Assembly: GCF_000018045.1 (NCBI RefSeq)
Contig: NC_009792.1
Coordinates: 1 to 64,000 of the forward strand
Direction: 5' to 3'
DNA length: 64,000 nucleotides
Source: Citrobacter koseri ATCC BAA-895
GTDB lineage: Bacteria; Pseudomonadota; Gammaproteobacteria; Enterobacterales; Enterobacteriaceae
Positions 8,736 through 16,407 of this stretch are shown piece by piece. Position numbers and translations under genes: made by a program. Numbering within the stretch: position 1 is the stretch's first letter; the number at the start of each line of letters is the position of its first letter. The notes beneath the pieces are model-generated. The model was not told the DNA's origin. It searched no databases and saw only the letters and a list, made by a program, of their open reading frames with translations.

Positions 8736-8790
8736 GCCTGATGGCGCTGCGCTTATCAGGCCTACGGGCGGGAGCCGTTGTAGGCCGGCC
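8736..8790. repeat. REP/BIME element
   Basis: GCCTGATGGCGC-TGCGC-TTATCAGGCCTACGG is a Y-type REP palindrome, followed by a second partial unit with TGTAGGCCGGCC. Together with a non-coding stretch to 8878 it fills the gap between uhpA and the next gene. Confidence 0.85.
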
Positions 8791-8878
8791 ATCCAACAAA
8801 GCGCTTACCTTAACGATAAGCGCATGGCTGTTCAAGCCGTGAGCAGCATTCAATGCGTCTGGCGGGCGTACGACTCCG

Positions 8879-9880
8879 TTACGGTTCCATACTGTCCAGG
8901 TCGCAGATACGCACTTTGTCGCTATCAGAAAAAAGCGCAAAGGAATCCCGAATATCGGGCCGGATCAGGGTGGTTTTTAGCAGTGTGATGTAGACATTCT
9001 CTAATTTCATCACATTAAGCTGGCAAGTGCTTGCAAAACCAAAGACATTCACTCGCTGGTAAGCCGAGGATAACTGGCAAATATAATCTTCAGAAATGGC
9101 GTTCAGCGTAATTTCCGTCATGCCAAACACCTGCTGGCTGTACTCTCTTGGGTGCCTGAGGTACTGGAGTGAAGGATAGTGCGCTGCGAGCGTCTCTATC
9201 TTATGAATCAACGCAATAAGGTTGGAATCATTTTTCACATCAAGGATATCTTTAAATTTCGAGCCCACAAAAACATTGATCTCCCCGGCATAGACAGGCG
9301 CACTGCGCTCAGTATGCAAGCGCTGTTTCTCCTCTGAGAGAACATCAATATAAACAATATCGCAGTCTACATTTCTACTTTTGCTTTTATGCTTTACGAT
9401 AGAGAAATGCAGTTCACTTCTTTTCGCGATATCCCTGATATTATAATGCTGACCAAGCCACATCCGCGTCAACTTACGACCGGGGCCTTTTCGTAGTTTT
9501 ATTTGTTTATCAAGATAGCCTGCGGAGTTGATACTCAGAATGCCATCATCAAACGTTCTAATCTTAACGTCATCAGACAACATTTTTAGAATGTATTGCA
9601 CTGAAAGATGGCTGATATTCGCCATATAGACATAATGGATTGTTTTATGAGAAAGAAAGCGATTGATTTTCAGCATGTTAATAAAGCCATAATCCATACT
9701 GGCGACTAAGCCAGAAGAGAATTCATTATTAACCGTTTCATATATATAGGATTTTAACTCTACCTTTGTTTTAAGGTAGATGATATGAAAACGTGCGTGT
9801 TTATACCTCGCTTTAATCTTAGAAACAATTCTGAGCTGAAGCGGGGAGCAAACAATAAAAAGATGCTCAACGATTTCCAT
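8879..9880 (-). CDS. Candidate bacterial sialyltransferase-like glycosyltransferase (GT52-like)
   Basis: A 333-residue protein without a signal peptide. It opens with HLFIVCSPLQLRIVSKIKA, the N-terminal strand/helix of GT52-type lipooligosaccharide sialyltransferases. The three short motifs shared by bacterial sialyltransferases are in order: D111-D112-G113 in RTFDDGILSI, H243-P244 in YLRHPREY, and S284-T285 in FGFASTCQLN. The likely role is adding sialic acid or a similar sugar to LPS or capsule; the acceptor is unknown and no sialic-acid synthesis gene is in the window. It is AT-rich compared with uhp and ilv and sits where strains of this group differ, suggesting lateral gain. The start ATG at 9880 directly follows the stop of an upstream partial frame. 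Confidence 0.65.
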   Translation of the reverse strand: MEIVEHLFIVCSPLQLRIVSKIKARYKHARFHIIYLKTKVELKSYIYETVNNEFSSGLVASMDYGFINMLKINRFLSHKTIHYVYMANISHLSVQYILKMLSDDVKIRTFDDGILSINSAGYLDKQIKLRKGPGRKLTRMWLGQHYNIRDIAKRSELHFSIVKHKSKSRNVDCDIVYIDVLSEEKQRLHTERSAPVYAGEINVFVGSKFKDILDVKNDSNLIALIHKIETLAAHYPSLQYLRHPREYSQQVFGMTEITLNAISEDYICQLSSAYQRVNVFGFASTCQLNVMKLENVYITLLKTTLIRPDIRDSFALFSDSDKVRICDLDSMEP

Positions 9881-9883
9881 TAG

Positions 9884-10063
9884 TTATTCGCTCTGAATCA
9901 CAGCAACCCGGCGCATAATATCATTGCAATATGACATCGTAAAGAAGCGCCCCAGACGCTCAGGCGAGTATTGGTCACTTTGTCCGAAAAGATACTTTCT
10001 ATACTGCAAATAAGACAGTTCATAAACCGGATAATAAAGACACGTCACGTCCGAAAATATTAC
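9884..10063 (-). pseudogene. C-terminal remnant of an unidentified protein upstream of the sialyltransferase-like gene
   Basis: A minus-strand frame of 59 codons is open from 10063 to a TAA at 9886-9884, three bases before the next ATG. It codes for CLYYPVYELSYLQYRKYLFG, then SPERLGRFFTMSYC and ends RRVAVIQSE. This looks like real protein sequence, but no ATG start or ribosome binding site is visible (only GTG or TTG), and a stop lies just upstream. I read it as the tail of a gene whose 5' part was deleted, once in an operon with the downstream gene. The family is not recognised. Confidence 0.4.
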
Positions 10064-10131
10064 TTATAGTTATATAACACTCTCAAATAATTAACCTGAA
10101 CAAGGGTTTCCCCTTGTTCAGATAGCCATTA

Positions 10132-10422
10132 TTACTCAAAGAAAACCGAGATTTTATTAAACATTGACGGATCGGACTGATTGCGCGCCACTTTCACCAC
10201 ATCTTCCAGTTTATCGATCTGACTAATCATCTGCTCCAGACGCTGATCGTCGTTGACCAGTAGCCAGATGCGGCTCTGGTCGCTGCTCTGGATGGGTAGA
10301 CAAAGAATCCCTTCCACGTTGAAAGCGCGACGGGCGAACAGCCCACAAACGTGCGTCATGACGCCAGGATGGTTACGGACGGTGAGTTCCAGGATAACGT
10401 TCTCATGTGATTGTTTCTGCAT
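10132..10422 (-). CDS. ilvN: Acetolactate synthase I, regulatory subunit
   Basis: A 96-residue ACT-domain subunit (ILELTVRNHPGVMTHVCGLFARRAFNVEGILC) that binds valine and gives feedback inhibition and full activity to IlvB. Same length as E. coli IlvN. It starts 3 bases after the ilvB stop, so the two are co-translated. An AT-rich gap separates it from the sialyltransferase region. Confidence 0.97.
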   Translation of the reverse strand: MQKQSHENVILELTVRNHPGVMTHVCGLFARRAFNVEGILCLPIQSSDQSRIWLLVNDDQRLEQMISQIDKLEDVVKVARNQSDPSMFNKISVFFE

Positions 10423-10425
10423 GGT

Positions 10426-12120
10426 TTATTCCCCCACCATCTCAGTATTGGCCGCACCCGGCGGCACCATCGGATAAACTTTTTCGTCTGCATCAATACG
10501 TACATGGATCAGCGCCGGTCCTGGGCGGCTGATGATTTCCCGCAGCGCCGCTTGCGGATCGGCTTCATTATTTAAATCACAGGTTTCCAGACCAAAACCA
10601 GCGGCAATCTGCATAAAGTTGATCATCCCCGGATAGGTGGCAGCAAACACGCCCTGCTTGTAGAACAGGCTTTGTTGCTGATGCACCAGCCCCAACGCTT
10701 CGTTATTCATCAGGATAATTTTTACATCCAGTTGGTTTTCGCTGGCGGTCGCCATCTCCTGAATATTCATCATCAGGCTGCCGTCGCCGGAGAAGCACAA
10801 CACTTTCTTGTCCGGGTTCGCCAGCGCCGCGCCAATCGCCGCAGGCAAGCCAAAACCCATCGTCCCCAGCCCGCCGGAAGTCAGCCACTGACGTGGACGG
10901 TTGAGCGGATAAGCCTGTGCGGCCCACATCTGGTGCTGGCCTACGTCGGTCGTGATAATCGCGCTGTCATCCACGCAGGCGGCAACGGCATTAATCAGCC
11001 CGTAATGGCTGAGCGGATCGCTGGCTTCAGGGATCGCGCACGGGAACTCGCGCTGCAAATCCGCCACCAGTTGATGCCACTCTTCGCGTGGCTGAGCCTC
11101 AATGTGCGGAATCAACTGCGCCAGAACGTCATCAACATCAGCCTGAATGGCAACGTGCGGTTGTTTAATTTTACCCAGTTCCGCGCGATCGATATCCACA
11201 TGGATGATTTTGGCATTCGGACAGAACTGTTCGGTTTTGCCAATCGCCCGGTCATCAAAACGCGCCCCCAGAACCACCAGCAGATCCGCCTCTTGCAGAA
11301 TATAGTTTGTGCTGCGCGCGCCATGCATGCCCAGCATCCCCAGAGAAAGCGGATGCGCCTTCGGCAGTATGCCCAGCGCCATCAGAGTCATAGTGGTGGG
11401 CAGTCTGGCTTTTTCCGCCAGTTCACGCACGCGCGCAGGCGCGTTAATCACGCCGCCGCCAAGATACAGCACCGGGCGCTTCGCGGCGTTGATCATCGCC
11501 GCCGCATCACGAATGCTCTCAGCGCTGAATTCCGGCGCCGCCATTTTTTCAGCCGGAGCAGGCAACGCTTCAATGTCAAACACCGCCGTCTGTATATCCT
11601 TAGGAATGTCTATCCACACCGGCCCAGGGCGCCCGGACTGGGCAAGGCGAAACGCATCGCACATTACCTGTGGCAACTCATTGATATCTCTGACCAGATA
11701 GTTATGTTTTGTGATGGGGATAGAGATGCCGTAGGTGTCGACTTCCTGAAACGCATCGGTGCCGATCATCGAGGCCGGAACCTGACCGGTGATGCATACC
11801 AACGGAATGGAGTCGAGACGCGCGTCGGCAATGGCGGTGACCAGGTTAGTCGCGCCCGGCCCGCTACAGGCCATACATACCGCGGGTTTACCGTCGGTTC
11901 GCGCCATCCCCTGAGCGATAAACCCCGCCCCCTGTTCATGGCGCGCCAGGATGTGGCGAATTTGCGTACTTTGGCTTAAGGCGTCGTAAACGGGGAGAAT
12001 CGAACCGCCCGGAATGCCAGTGACGATTTTAATGCCCTGACGTTCCAGAAAATGAACGATAAACTCTGCGCCCGTAAAGCGCGTACGCGGGGATGTTGAT
12101 GTTGTGCCCGAACTTGCCAT
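10426..12120 (-). CDS. ilvB: Acetolactate synthase I, catalytic subunit
   Basis: A 564-residue thiamine-diphosphate enzyme that joins two pyruvates (or pyruvate and 2-oxobutyrate) in branched-chain amino acid synthesis. The catalytic glutamate is in LARHEQGAGFIAQG; the ThDP/Mg motif is GDGSLMMNIQEMATASENQLDVKIILMNN in outline (GDG at the start, NN at the end); FAD-site blocks such as VVLGARFDDR are present. It sits downstream of the ivbL leader and attenuator and is made together with ilvN. Confidence 0.98.
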   Translation of the reverse strand: MASSGTTSTSPRTRFTGAEFIVHFLERQGIKIVTGIPGGSILPVYDALSQSTQIRHILARHEQGAGFIAQGMARTDGKPAVCMACSGPGATNLVTAIADARLDSIPLVCITGQVPASMIGTDAFQEVDTYGISIPITKHNYLVRDINELPQVMCDAFRLAQSGRPGPVWIDIPKDIQTAVFDIEALPAPAEKMAAPEFSAESIRDAAAMINAAKRPVLYLGGGVINAPARVRELAEKARLPTTMTLMALGILPKAHPLSLGMLGMHGARSTNYILQEADLLVVLGARFDDRAIGKTEQFCPNAKIIHVDIDRAELGKIKQPHVAIQADVDDVLAQLIPHIEAQPREEWHQLVADLQREFPCAIPEASDPLSHYGLINAVAACVDDSAIITTDVGQHQMWAAQAYPLNRPRQWLTSGGLGTMGFGLPAAIGAALANPDKKVLCFSGDGSLMMNIQEMATASENQLDVKIILMNNEALGLVHQQQSLFYKQGVFAATYPGMINFMQIAAGFGLETCDLNNEADPQAALREIISRPGPALIHVRIDADEKVYPMVPPGAANTEMVGE

Positions 12121-12171
12121 GCTCCAGTCCTTTTATTCTGGGCCGACTTGCCGGGAAGGTGTCTTAAACGA

Positions 12172-12205
12172 AAAACCCCGCCCGGTTTGCGCCGGCGGGG
12201 TTTTG
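12172..12205 (-). terminator. ilvBN attenuator terminator
   Basis: On the minus strand CCCCGCC-GGCGCAAACCG-GGCGGGG is followed by a T-run, between the leader peptide gene and ilvB. This is the classic position for the attenuator that is relieved when ribosomes stall on valine codons in ivbL. Confidence 0.88.
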
Positions 12206-12227
12206 GAATCGTGTGTTGTTCCAGTCC

Positions 12228-12326
12228 CTACGGCGCATTGCCGACGACCACCACCACACGCACGACGACCACTGCGGCAGGTTGCGCAGTTTTTAGTAGG
12301 GTCGCAGTCAGCATGGAAGGGTTCAT
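12228..12326 (-). CDS. ivbL: ilvB operon leader peptide
   Basis: A 32-residue peptide starting MNPSMLTATLL and ending in the valine-rich VVVVRVVVVVGNAP, almost identical at its C-terminus to the E. coli IvbL leader. Ribosome stalling at the valine codons (with leucine codons upstream) senses low charged tRNA and lets transcription pass the attenuator into ilvBN. The ATG at 12326 gives the known length; a second ATG four codons later is possible. Confidence 0.95.
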   Translation of the reverse strand: MNPSMLTATLLKTAQPAAVVVVRVVVVVGNAP

Positions 12327-12360
12327 TAGGGACCTTGTCTGTTTATGGATTAACAGGTTT

Positions 12361-12390
12361 TATACAAGCACAGCTTTTCAGGCATGACAA
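12361..12390 (-). promoter_or_regulatory. Probable ivbL-ilvBN promoter
   Basis: On the minus strand TTGTCA (12390-12385), an 18-base spacer, then TGTATA (12366-12361), about 35 bases before the ivbL start. Position and quality fit a sigma-70 promoter; no clear CRP palindrome was verified. Confidence 0.55.
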
Positions 12391-12463
12391 CGGAAAATTT
12401 TTCATCTGCACAAAAATGCGTCGACGATCACGCTTTGCCAGATGCCGACGCTGGCCTGCAAAA

Positions 12464-12540
12464 CAAAAAACCCCGCCGGAGCGAGGTTTTTATCAGCGTT
12501 ATGCGGTTGGTTGCCGCAAAGCACACTGTGTTATATCAAC
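12464..12540 (-). ncRNA. istR: IstR-1 antitoxin small RNA
   Basis: The minus strand from 12540 reads GTTGATATAACACAGTGTGC and ends with a terminator (CCTCGC-TCCG-GCGGGG-TTTTTT) near 12464, giving about 77 nt as for E. coli IstR-1. Its first 20 bases pair with the tisB leader at 12768-12787 with one G-U wobble. Binding blocks ribosome loading on tisB mRNA and holds the toxin off in unstressed cells. The longer IstR-2 form would start further upstream, towards the LexA site. Confidence 0.93.
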
Positions 12541-12546
12541 ATCAGA

Positions 12547-12575
12547 AGTATACGCGTTCCGCGAAGAACACGCAA
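12547..12575 (-). promoter_or_regulatory. Constitutive istR-1 promoter
   Basis: On the minus strand TTGCGT (12575-12570), a 17-base spacer and TATACT (12552-12547) place the first transcribed base at G12540, exactly where the pairing region begins. No LexA site overlaps it, fitting constant antitoxin supply. Confidence 0.8.
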
Positions 12576-12635
12576 TTTCGGCACGAATTTTGACGCATTT
12601 GAGTATGGATCAGAAGTCGCGATCCGTCCACAAAA

Positions 12636-12655
12636 TACTGTTCATTCATACAGTA
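12636..12655. promoter_or_regulatory. LexA box controlling tisB (and istR-2)
   Basis: TACTGTTCATTCATACAGTA fits the LexA consensus TACTG-N10-CAGTA with both outer bases kept. It lies between divergent tisB and istR, so SOS induction would switch on tisB. Confidence 0.9.
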
Positions 12656-12767
12656 TTTATCTATAATATCACTGTACGCAATGTGTTATAGGGGGCCGCA
12701 TCGTAACCGGCGCAACAAAGTCCTGGCTGAAACGGGTGGTGCCGTCAGCGCCTTAACCCCCGTGTGA

Positions 12768-12787
12768 GCACACTGTGTTATGTCAAC
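12768..12787 (+). other. IstR-1 target site in the tisB leader
   Basis: GCACACTGTGTTATGTCAAC is complementary to the first 20 bases of IstR-1 except for one G-U pair. It lies 70-89 bases upstream of the tisB start codon, consistent with a remote standby ribosome site rather than direct cover of the start. Confidence 0.88.
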
Positions 12788-12856
12788 AAAAGGTGCTGAC
12801 AACAGGCGGCGGAGAGGTACGTCAGCACCGTGCTCCTTTTACCAGAAGGAGAGCGT

Positions 12857-12946
12857 ATGAGCCTCGTGGATATCGCTATTCTTATCCTGAAACTCATTGT
12901 TGCTGCACTGCAACTGCTTGATGCCGTTCTGAAATACCTCCGGTAA
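12857..12946 (+). CDS. tisB: SOS-induced membrane toxin peptide
   Basis: A 29-residue hydrophobic peptide, starting MSLVDIAILILKLIVAA and ending KYLR, differing from E. coli TisB only at residue 2 and the last residue as remembered. It inserts into the inner membrane, dissipates the proton motive force and promotes persister formation after DNA damage. It has a strong AGAAGGAGAG site, a LexA-controlled promoter upstream and an IstR-1 pairing site in its leader. Confidence 0.95.
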   Translation: MSLVDIAILILKLIVAALQLLDAVLKYLR

Positions 12947-12968
12947 TTCAGATTCAAGCCGCACCGAA

Positions 12969-12993
12969 GGGGAGCGGGCAACCGCTCCCCTTT
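12969..12993 (+). terminator. tisB terminator
   Basis: GGGGAGCGG-GCAA-CCGCTCCCC followed by TTT, 22 bases after the tisB stop. Confidence 0.85.
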
Positions 12994-13065
12994 CATCATC
13001 TGCCTGGTGCTTGTCCATCGTCGATATGTTACGTTTTTATGACAACCACTGACGATACCTGAACC

Positions 13066-13899
13066 ATGACCCTTTCCATTTTCTGCATTTTACTGTTCGC
13101 CGCGCTGCTGCATGCCAGCTGGAACGCCATCGTGAAGGCGGGAAATGACAAACTTTACTCCGCAATCAGCGTCAGTGGTTCCGCAGCGTTGATGGCGCTG
13201 GCGTGTCTGCCCTTCGCCCCGCCCCTTCCCGCCGCCAGCATCCCTTTTTTAGCCGCCTCCACCGCCTTACAGGTGGTTTATACCGTGCTGGTCGCCAAAA
13301 CCTATCAGGTTTCGGATATGAGCCAGACCTATCCCCTGATGCGCGGCACCGCACCGCTGCTGGTGGCGATAATTAGCGTCCTGTTTCTTGGCGATAGCCT
13401 TTCCACAATGGCCTGGCTCGGCATCGCGGTAATTTGCCTGGCGATTCTCGGCATGGCCTGTAACGGTCGTGCCCGCTCCCGGCGGGGTATCACGCTGGCG
13501 CTGATCAACGCCTGCTTTATCGCTGGCTATACGCTGGTGGACGGTACGGGCGTGCGGGTGTCAGAAACCGCGCTGGGTTATACGCTGTGGACCTTCTTGT
13601 TGAACGGCACCTGTCTGCTTGGCTGGGCGATGATTGCCCGGCGGCGGGAAGCCTCGCGCTATCTGGCGCAGCACTGGAAGAAAGGCATTTTTGGCGGTAT
13701 CGGCACGATGGGTTCCTATGGGCTGGCGCTGTGGGCGATGACTCAGGCGCCGCTGGCCGTGGTGGCCGCACTGCGTGAAACATCCATTCTGTTCGGCGCG
13801 CTGATTGCCTGGCTGCTGCTCAATGAGAAAGTCGCCGGGCTACGGTTGGTCGCGGCTGGCGGGATTGCCGCCGGGGCGATATTACTGCGTTTATCCTGA
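13066..13899 (+). CDS. EamA/DMT-family inner-membrane transporter
   Basis: A 277-residue protein with about ten hydrophobic helices in two similar halves (DMT superfamily). The first half holds LHASWNAIVKAGNDK and SDMSQTYPLMRGTAPLLVAI; the second holds VVAALRETSILFGALIAWLLLNEK, the typical EamA end of a repeat. Members export amino acids or other metabolites; the substrate cannot be assigned. It lies alone between tisB and emrD, is absent from this place in E. coli K-12 as I remember it, and is followed by a REP element. Confidence 0.85.
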   Translation: MTLSIFCILLFAALLHASWNAIVKAGNDKLYSAISVSGSAALMALACLPFAPPLPAASIPFLAASTALQVVYTVLVAKTYQVSDMSQTYPLMRGTAPLLVAIISVLFLGDSLSTMAWLGIAVICLAILGMACNGRARSRRGITLALINACFIAGYTLVDGTGVRVSETALGYTLWTFLLNGTCLLGWAMIARRREASRYLAQHWKKGIFGGIGTMGSYGLALWAMTQAPLAVVAALRETSILFGALIAWLLLNEKVAGLRLVAAGGIAAGAILLRLS

Positions 13900-13900
13900 T

Positions 13901-13934
13901 TGCCGGATGGCGGCTACGCCTTATCCGGCCTACG
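13901..13934. repeat. REP element
   Basis: TGCCGGATGGCGGCTACGCC-TTATCCGGCCTACG palindrome directly after the EamA gene. The rest of the gap to emrD (13935-14145) is AT-rich near its end and presumably holds the emrD promoter; nothing else was recognised. Confidence 0.9.
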
Positions 13935-14145
13935 GGAGCCGCCGGGCACCATCAAACTGCGGTAAAATAATCTCTCGGCAACAATTGTTGCCGCTTTTTG
14001 TTTACATATCCTGCCGTTCGGCTCCCGCGCTATTCCCGCCGTGAATATGGCCTTCTTTTTTTAGTGTGGTAGATTCCACTCGCATTTATGGGAATGCGTA
14101 GCACCTTATTCTTATTTTTTTCTTTTTTTAAAAGTAATCAGCGAA

Positions 14146-15330
14146 ATGAAAAGGCAGAGAAGCGTCAATTTGTTGTTGATGTTGGTATTACTGGTGGCCG
14201 TCGGGCAGATGGCGCAAACCATTTATATCCCCGCCATTGCCGATATGGCGCGTGAACTGAACGTTCGTGAAGGGGCAGTACAGAGCGTCATGGCCGCTTA
14301 CCTGCTCACCTACGGCGTATCACAACTGTTTTACGGCCCGCTTTCCGATCGGGTAGGGCGCCGCCCGGTGATCCTCGTCGGGATGTCCATTTTTATGCTG
14401 GCTACGCTGGTCGCGATTACCACCCACAGCCTGACGGTATTGATTGCCGCCAGCGCGTTACAGGGCATGGGCACCGGCGTCGGCGGCGTGATGGCGCGTA
14501 CGCTGCCGCGCGATCTGTATGAAGGTACGCAGTTACGCCACGCTAACAGCCTGCTGAATATGGGGATTCTGGTGAGTCCGTTGCTGGCGCCGCTGATTGG
14601 CGGGCTGCTGGATACCGTCTGGAACTGGCGCGCCTGTTACGTTTTCCTGCTGGTTCTCTGCGCAGGCGTCACCTTCAGTATGGCACGCTGGATGCCGGAG
14701 ACGCGCCCCGCAGGCGCACCACGTACCCGCCTGATCGCCAGCTACAAAACATTATTCGGCAACGGCGCATTTACCTGTTATCTGCTGATGCTGATTGGCG
14801 GACTGGCGGGAATCGCCGTCTTTGAAGCCTGCTCCGGCGTGCTGATGGGAGCGGTGCTGGGTCTGAGCAGCATGGTGGTGAGCATCCTGTTTATTCTGCC
14901 AATTCCGGCGGCGTTTTTCGGCGCGTGGTTTGCTGGTCGCCCGAATAAGCGCTTCGCAACGCTGATGTGGCAGTCGGTATTCAGTTGCCTGTTGGCGGGC
15001 GTCATGATGTGGGTCCCAGGTCTGTTTGGCGTGATGAACGTCTGGACGCTGCTGATCCCCGCCGCGCTGTTCTTCTTCGGCGCCGGAATGCTGTTCCCAC
15101 TGGCGACCAGCGGCGCGATGGAACCTTTCCCGTTTCTCGCCGGAACGGCTGGCGCGCTGGTGGGCGGCCTGCAAAACATCGGCTCCGGCGTGCTGGCGTG
15201 GCTCTCCGCGATGCTGCCGCAAACCGGGCAGGGTAGCCTCGGCTTTTTGATGACGCTTATGGGGCTGCTGATTTTACTGTGCTGGCTGCCGCTGGCGTCG
15301 CGTGTGCCGCATCAGGGGCAGACGATTTAA
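14146..15330 (+). CDS. emrD: Multidrug efflux MFS transporter
   Basis: A 394-residue, 12-helix drug:H+ antiporter of the DHA1 type, same length as E. coli EmrD. Motif A is GPLSDRVGRRPV between helices 2 and 3, and the motif near helix 5 is NMGILVSPLLAPLIGGLL. It exports hydrophobic uncouplers and detergents. Its 3' end and terminator run into the convergent GH5-like gene. Confidence 0.96.
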   Translation: MKRQRSVNLLLMLVLLVAVGQMAQTIYIPAIADMARELNVREGAVQSVMAAYLLTYGVSQLFYGPLSDRVGRRPVILVGMSIFMLATLVAITTHSLTVLIAASALQGMGTGVGGVMARTLPRDLYEGTQLRHANSLLNMGILVSPLLAPLIGGLLDTVWNWRACYVFLLVLCAGVTFSMARWMPETRPAGAPRTRLIASYKTLFGNGAFTCYLLMLIGGLAGIAVFEACSGVLMGAVLGLSSMVVSILFILPIPAAFFGAWFAGRPNKRFATLMWQSVFSCLLAGVMMWVPGLFGVMNVWTLLIPAALFFFGAGMLFPLATSGAMEPFPFLAGTAGALVGGLQNIGSGVLAWLSAMLPQTGQGSLGFLMTLMGLLILLCWLPLASRVPHQGQTI

Positions 15331-16339
15331 TCGAATGATGGCCCGGTTTCCCGCCGGGCTTTTCACATACCGGCGAGATCATCGTGGTCAGGAGCGGCTC
15401 CAGCGCCGGGCGCCACGCCCCTTCTTCCCCGTCATAAAACTGCGTATCCGCGTTAATCGCATACGGAATATTCACCCTTTGCAACTCGCACGCCATAAAT
15501 CGGGCAAACGCGAGCTGCGAAGCGGAAGGGCTATTTTTGATTGATTCGCCCGGCGCCCAGCCGCCAACCCAACTGGCATGGCCGGTTTTTTGCTGCCAGC
15601 GCGCGGCGGCGTTAATTCGCGCGCGAATCGCCGCTTTCTCCGCCGCCGTGCCCGACGTCCACGGGTATTTACCGTTATTTTTCAATGGCCCCCACGGAAA
15701 GATATGCCACTCCGCCAGCACGTAATTCTGGCTTTGCGGGGGCAGTTTTAGGGCCGACAACGCTTCCGGCGCGGCGCGCAGACGAGGCGCGACAAAAATC
15801 ATGCGTTGGGGGTCAATCGCGTGAAGGGTGCGGATGGTTTTGTCATATACCCGGTTCAGGGAAGACTGGCTGTGGTTGAGTTTCTCCGCCGGTTCATAAA
15901 TCAGGTCAAACCCCAGCAGCGGCGAACGTTGCGCAAAATAGTGCGCGACGGCTACCCACCAGTTGATCACCTCTTGTTCATTGCCGGGGCTGGGGTCGTT
16001 TTTATACTCATCGGCCTGATAAGCAATGATCGGAATCACGCCATACTGCTCACACGCCTCCACCAGTTTTCGCAGGTGGATGAGTCGCGCTTCCGTCGGC
16101 TCTCCCGCGACGCGTATGCGCACATGCTTAAATCCCTTCGCCTGAAAATCACGCACCACCAGAGGATCAAACTCCCGGATACCCCGTTCGGTGCGCGCCC
16201 AGTCAACGTCCATCCCCACACCAAGCTGCTGCGCATAGCGCGAAGCGGTCAACGGCGGCTGAGCCGCGCACACCGTGGCGCTGACGAGCAGGAAGAGAGA
16301 AGCAAGCGGCTTTAACACGATTGTCCTTAAGCAAATCAT
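15257..16339 (-). CDS. Secreted GH5-like (cellulase-family) protein
   Basis: A 360-residue protein with a signal peptide (SLFLLVSATVCAAQPP) and a GH5-like (beta/alpha)8 barrel: GVGMDVDWARTERGI, FKHVRIRV, IPIIAYQAD, LGFDLIYEPAEKL and LAEWHIFPWGP. The glutamate in YEP fits the general acid, where most GH5 enzymes have NEP. A clear nucleophile was not found (WVGGWAPGES is the nearest candidate), so activity is uncertain. The last 31 or so residues (after CEKPGG) are Ala/Ser/Pro-rich and read through the emrD terminator and 74 bases of emrD, which looks like an extended end. Role unknown. Confidence 0.75.
   Translation of the reverse strand: MICLRTIVLKPLASLFLLVSATVCAAQPPLTASRYAQQLGVGMDVDWARTERGIREFDPLVVRDFQAKGFKHVRIRVAGEPTEARLIHLRKLVEACEQYGVIPIIAYQADEYKNDPSPGNEQEVINWWVAVAHYFAQRSPLLGFDLIYEPAEKLNHSQSSLNRVYDKTIRTLHAIDPQRMIFVAPRLRAAPEALSALKLPPQSQNYVLAEWHIFPWGPLKNNGKYPWTSGTAAEKAAIRARINAAARWQQKTGHASWVGGWAPGESIKNSPSASQLAFARFMACELQRVNIPYAINADTQFYDGEEGAWRPALEPLLTTMISPVCEKPGGKPGHHSIKSSAPDAAHATPAAASTVKSAAP
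15341..15363 (+). terminator. emrD terminator
   Basis: GCCCGG-TTTCCCG-CCGGGC followed by TTTT on the + strand, 10 bases after the emrD stop. It lies inside the reading frame of the convergent GH5-like gene. Confidence 0.85.
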
Positions 16340-16407
16340 CAGGAGTCATATCACGTATTTAGCACGCTTTCTGGCTTTACATGCAATAAATCTTCGCGTG
16401 GCAAACG

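Noticed and set aside
10672..11979. 435-codon + strand frame opposite ilvB
   Set aside because: Antisense shadow of ilvB; Arg/His-rich, without recognisable domains or ribosome site.
12104..12691. 195-codon + strand frame over ivbL and istR
   Set aside because: Opposes the ivbL leader, the attenuator and IstR, all of which have better support.
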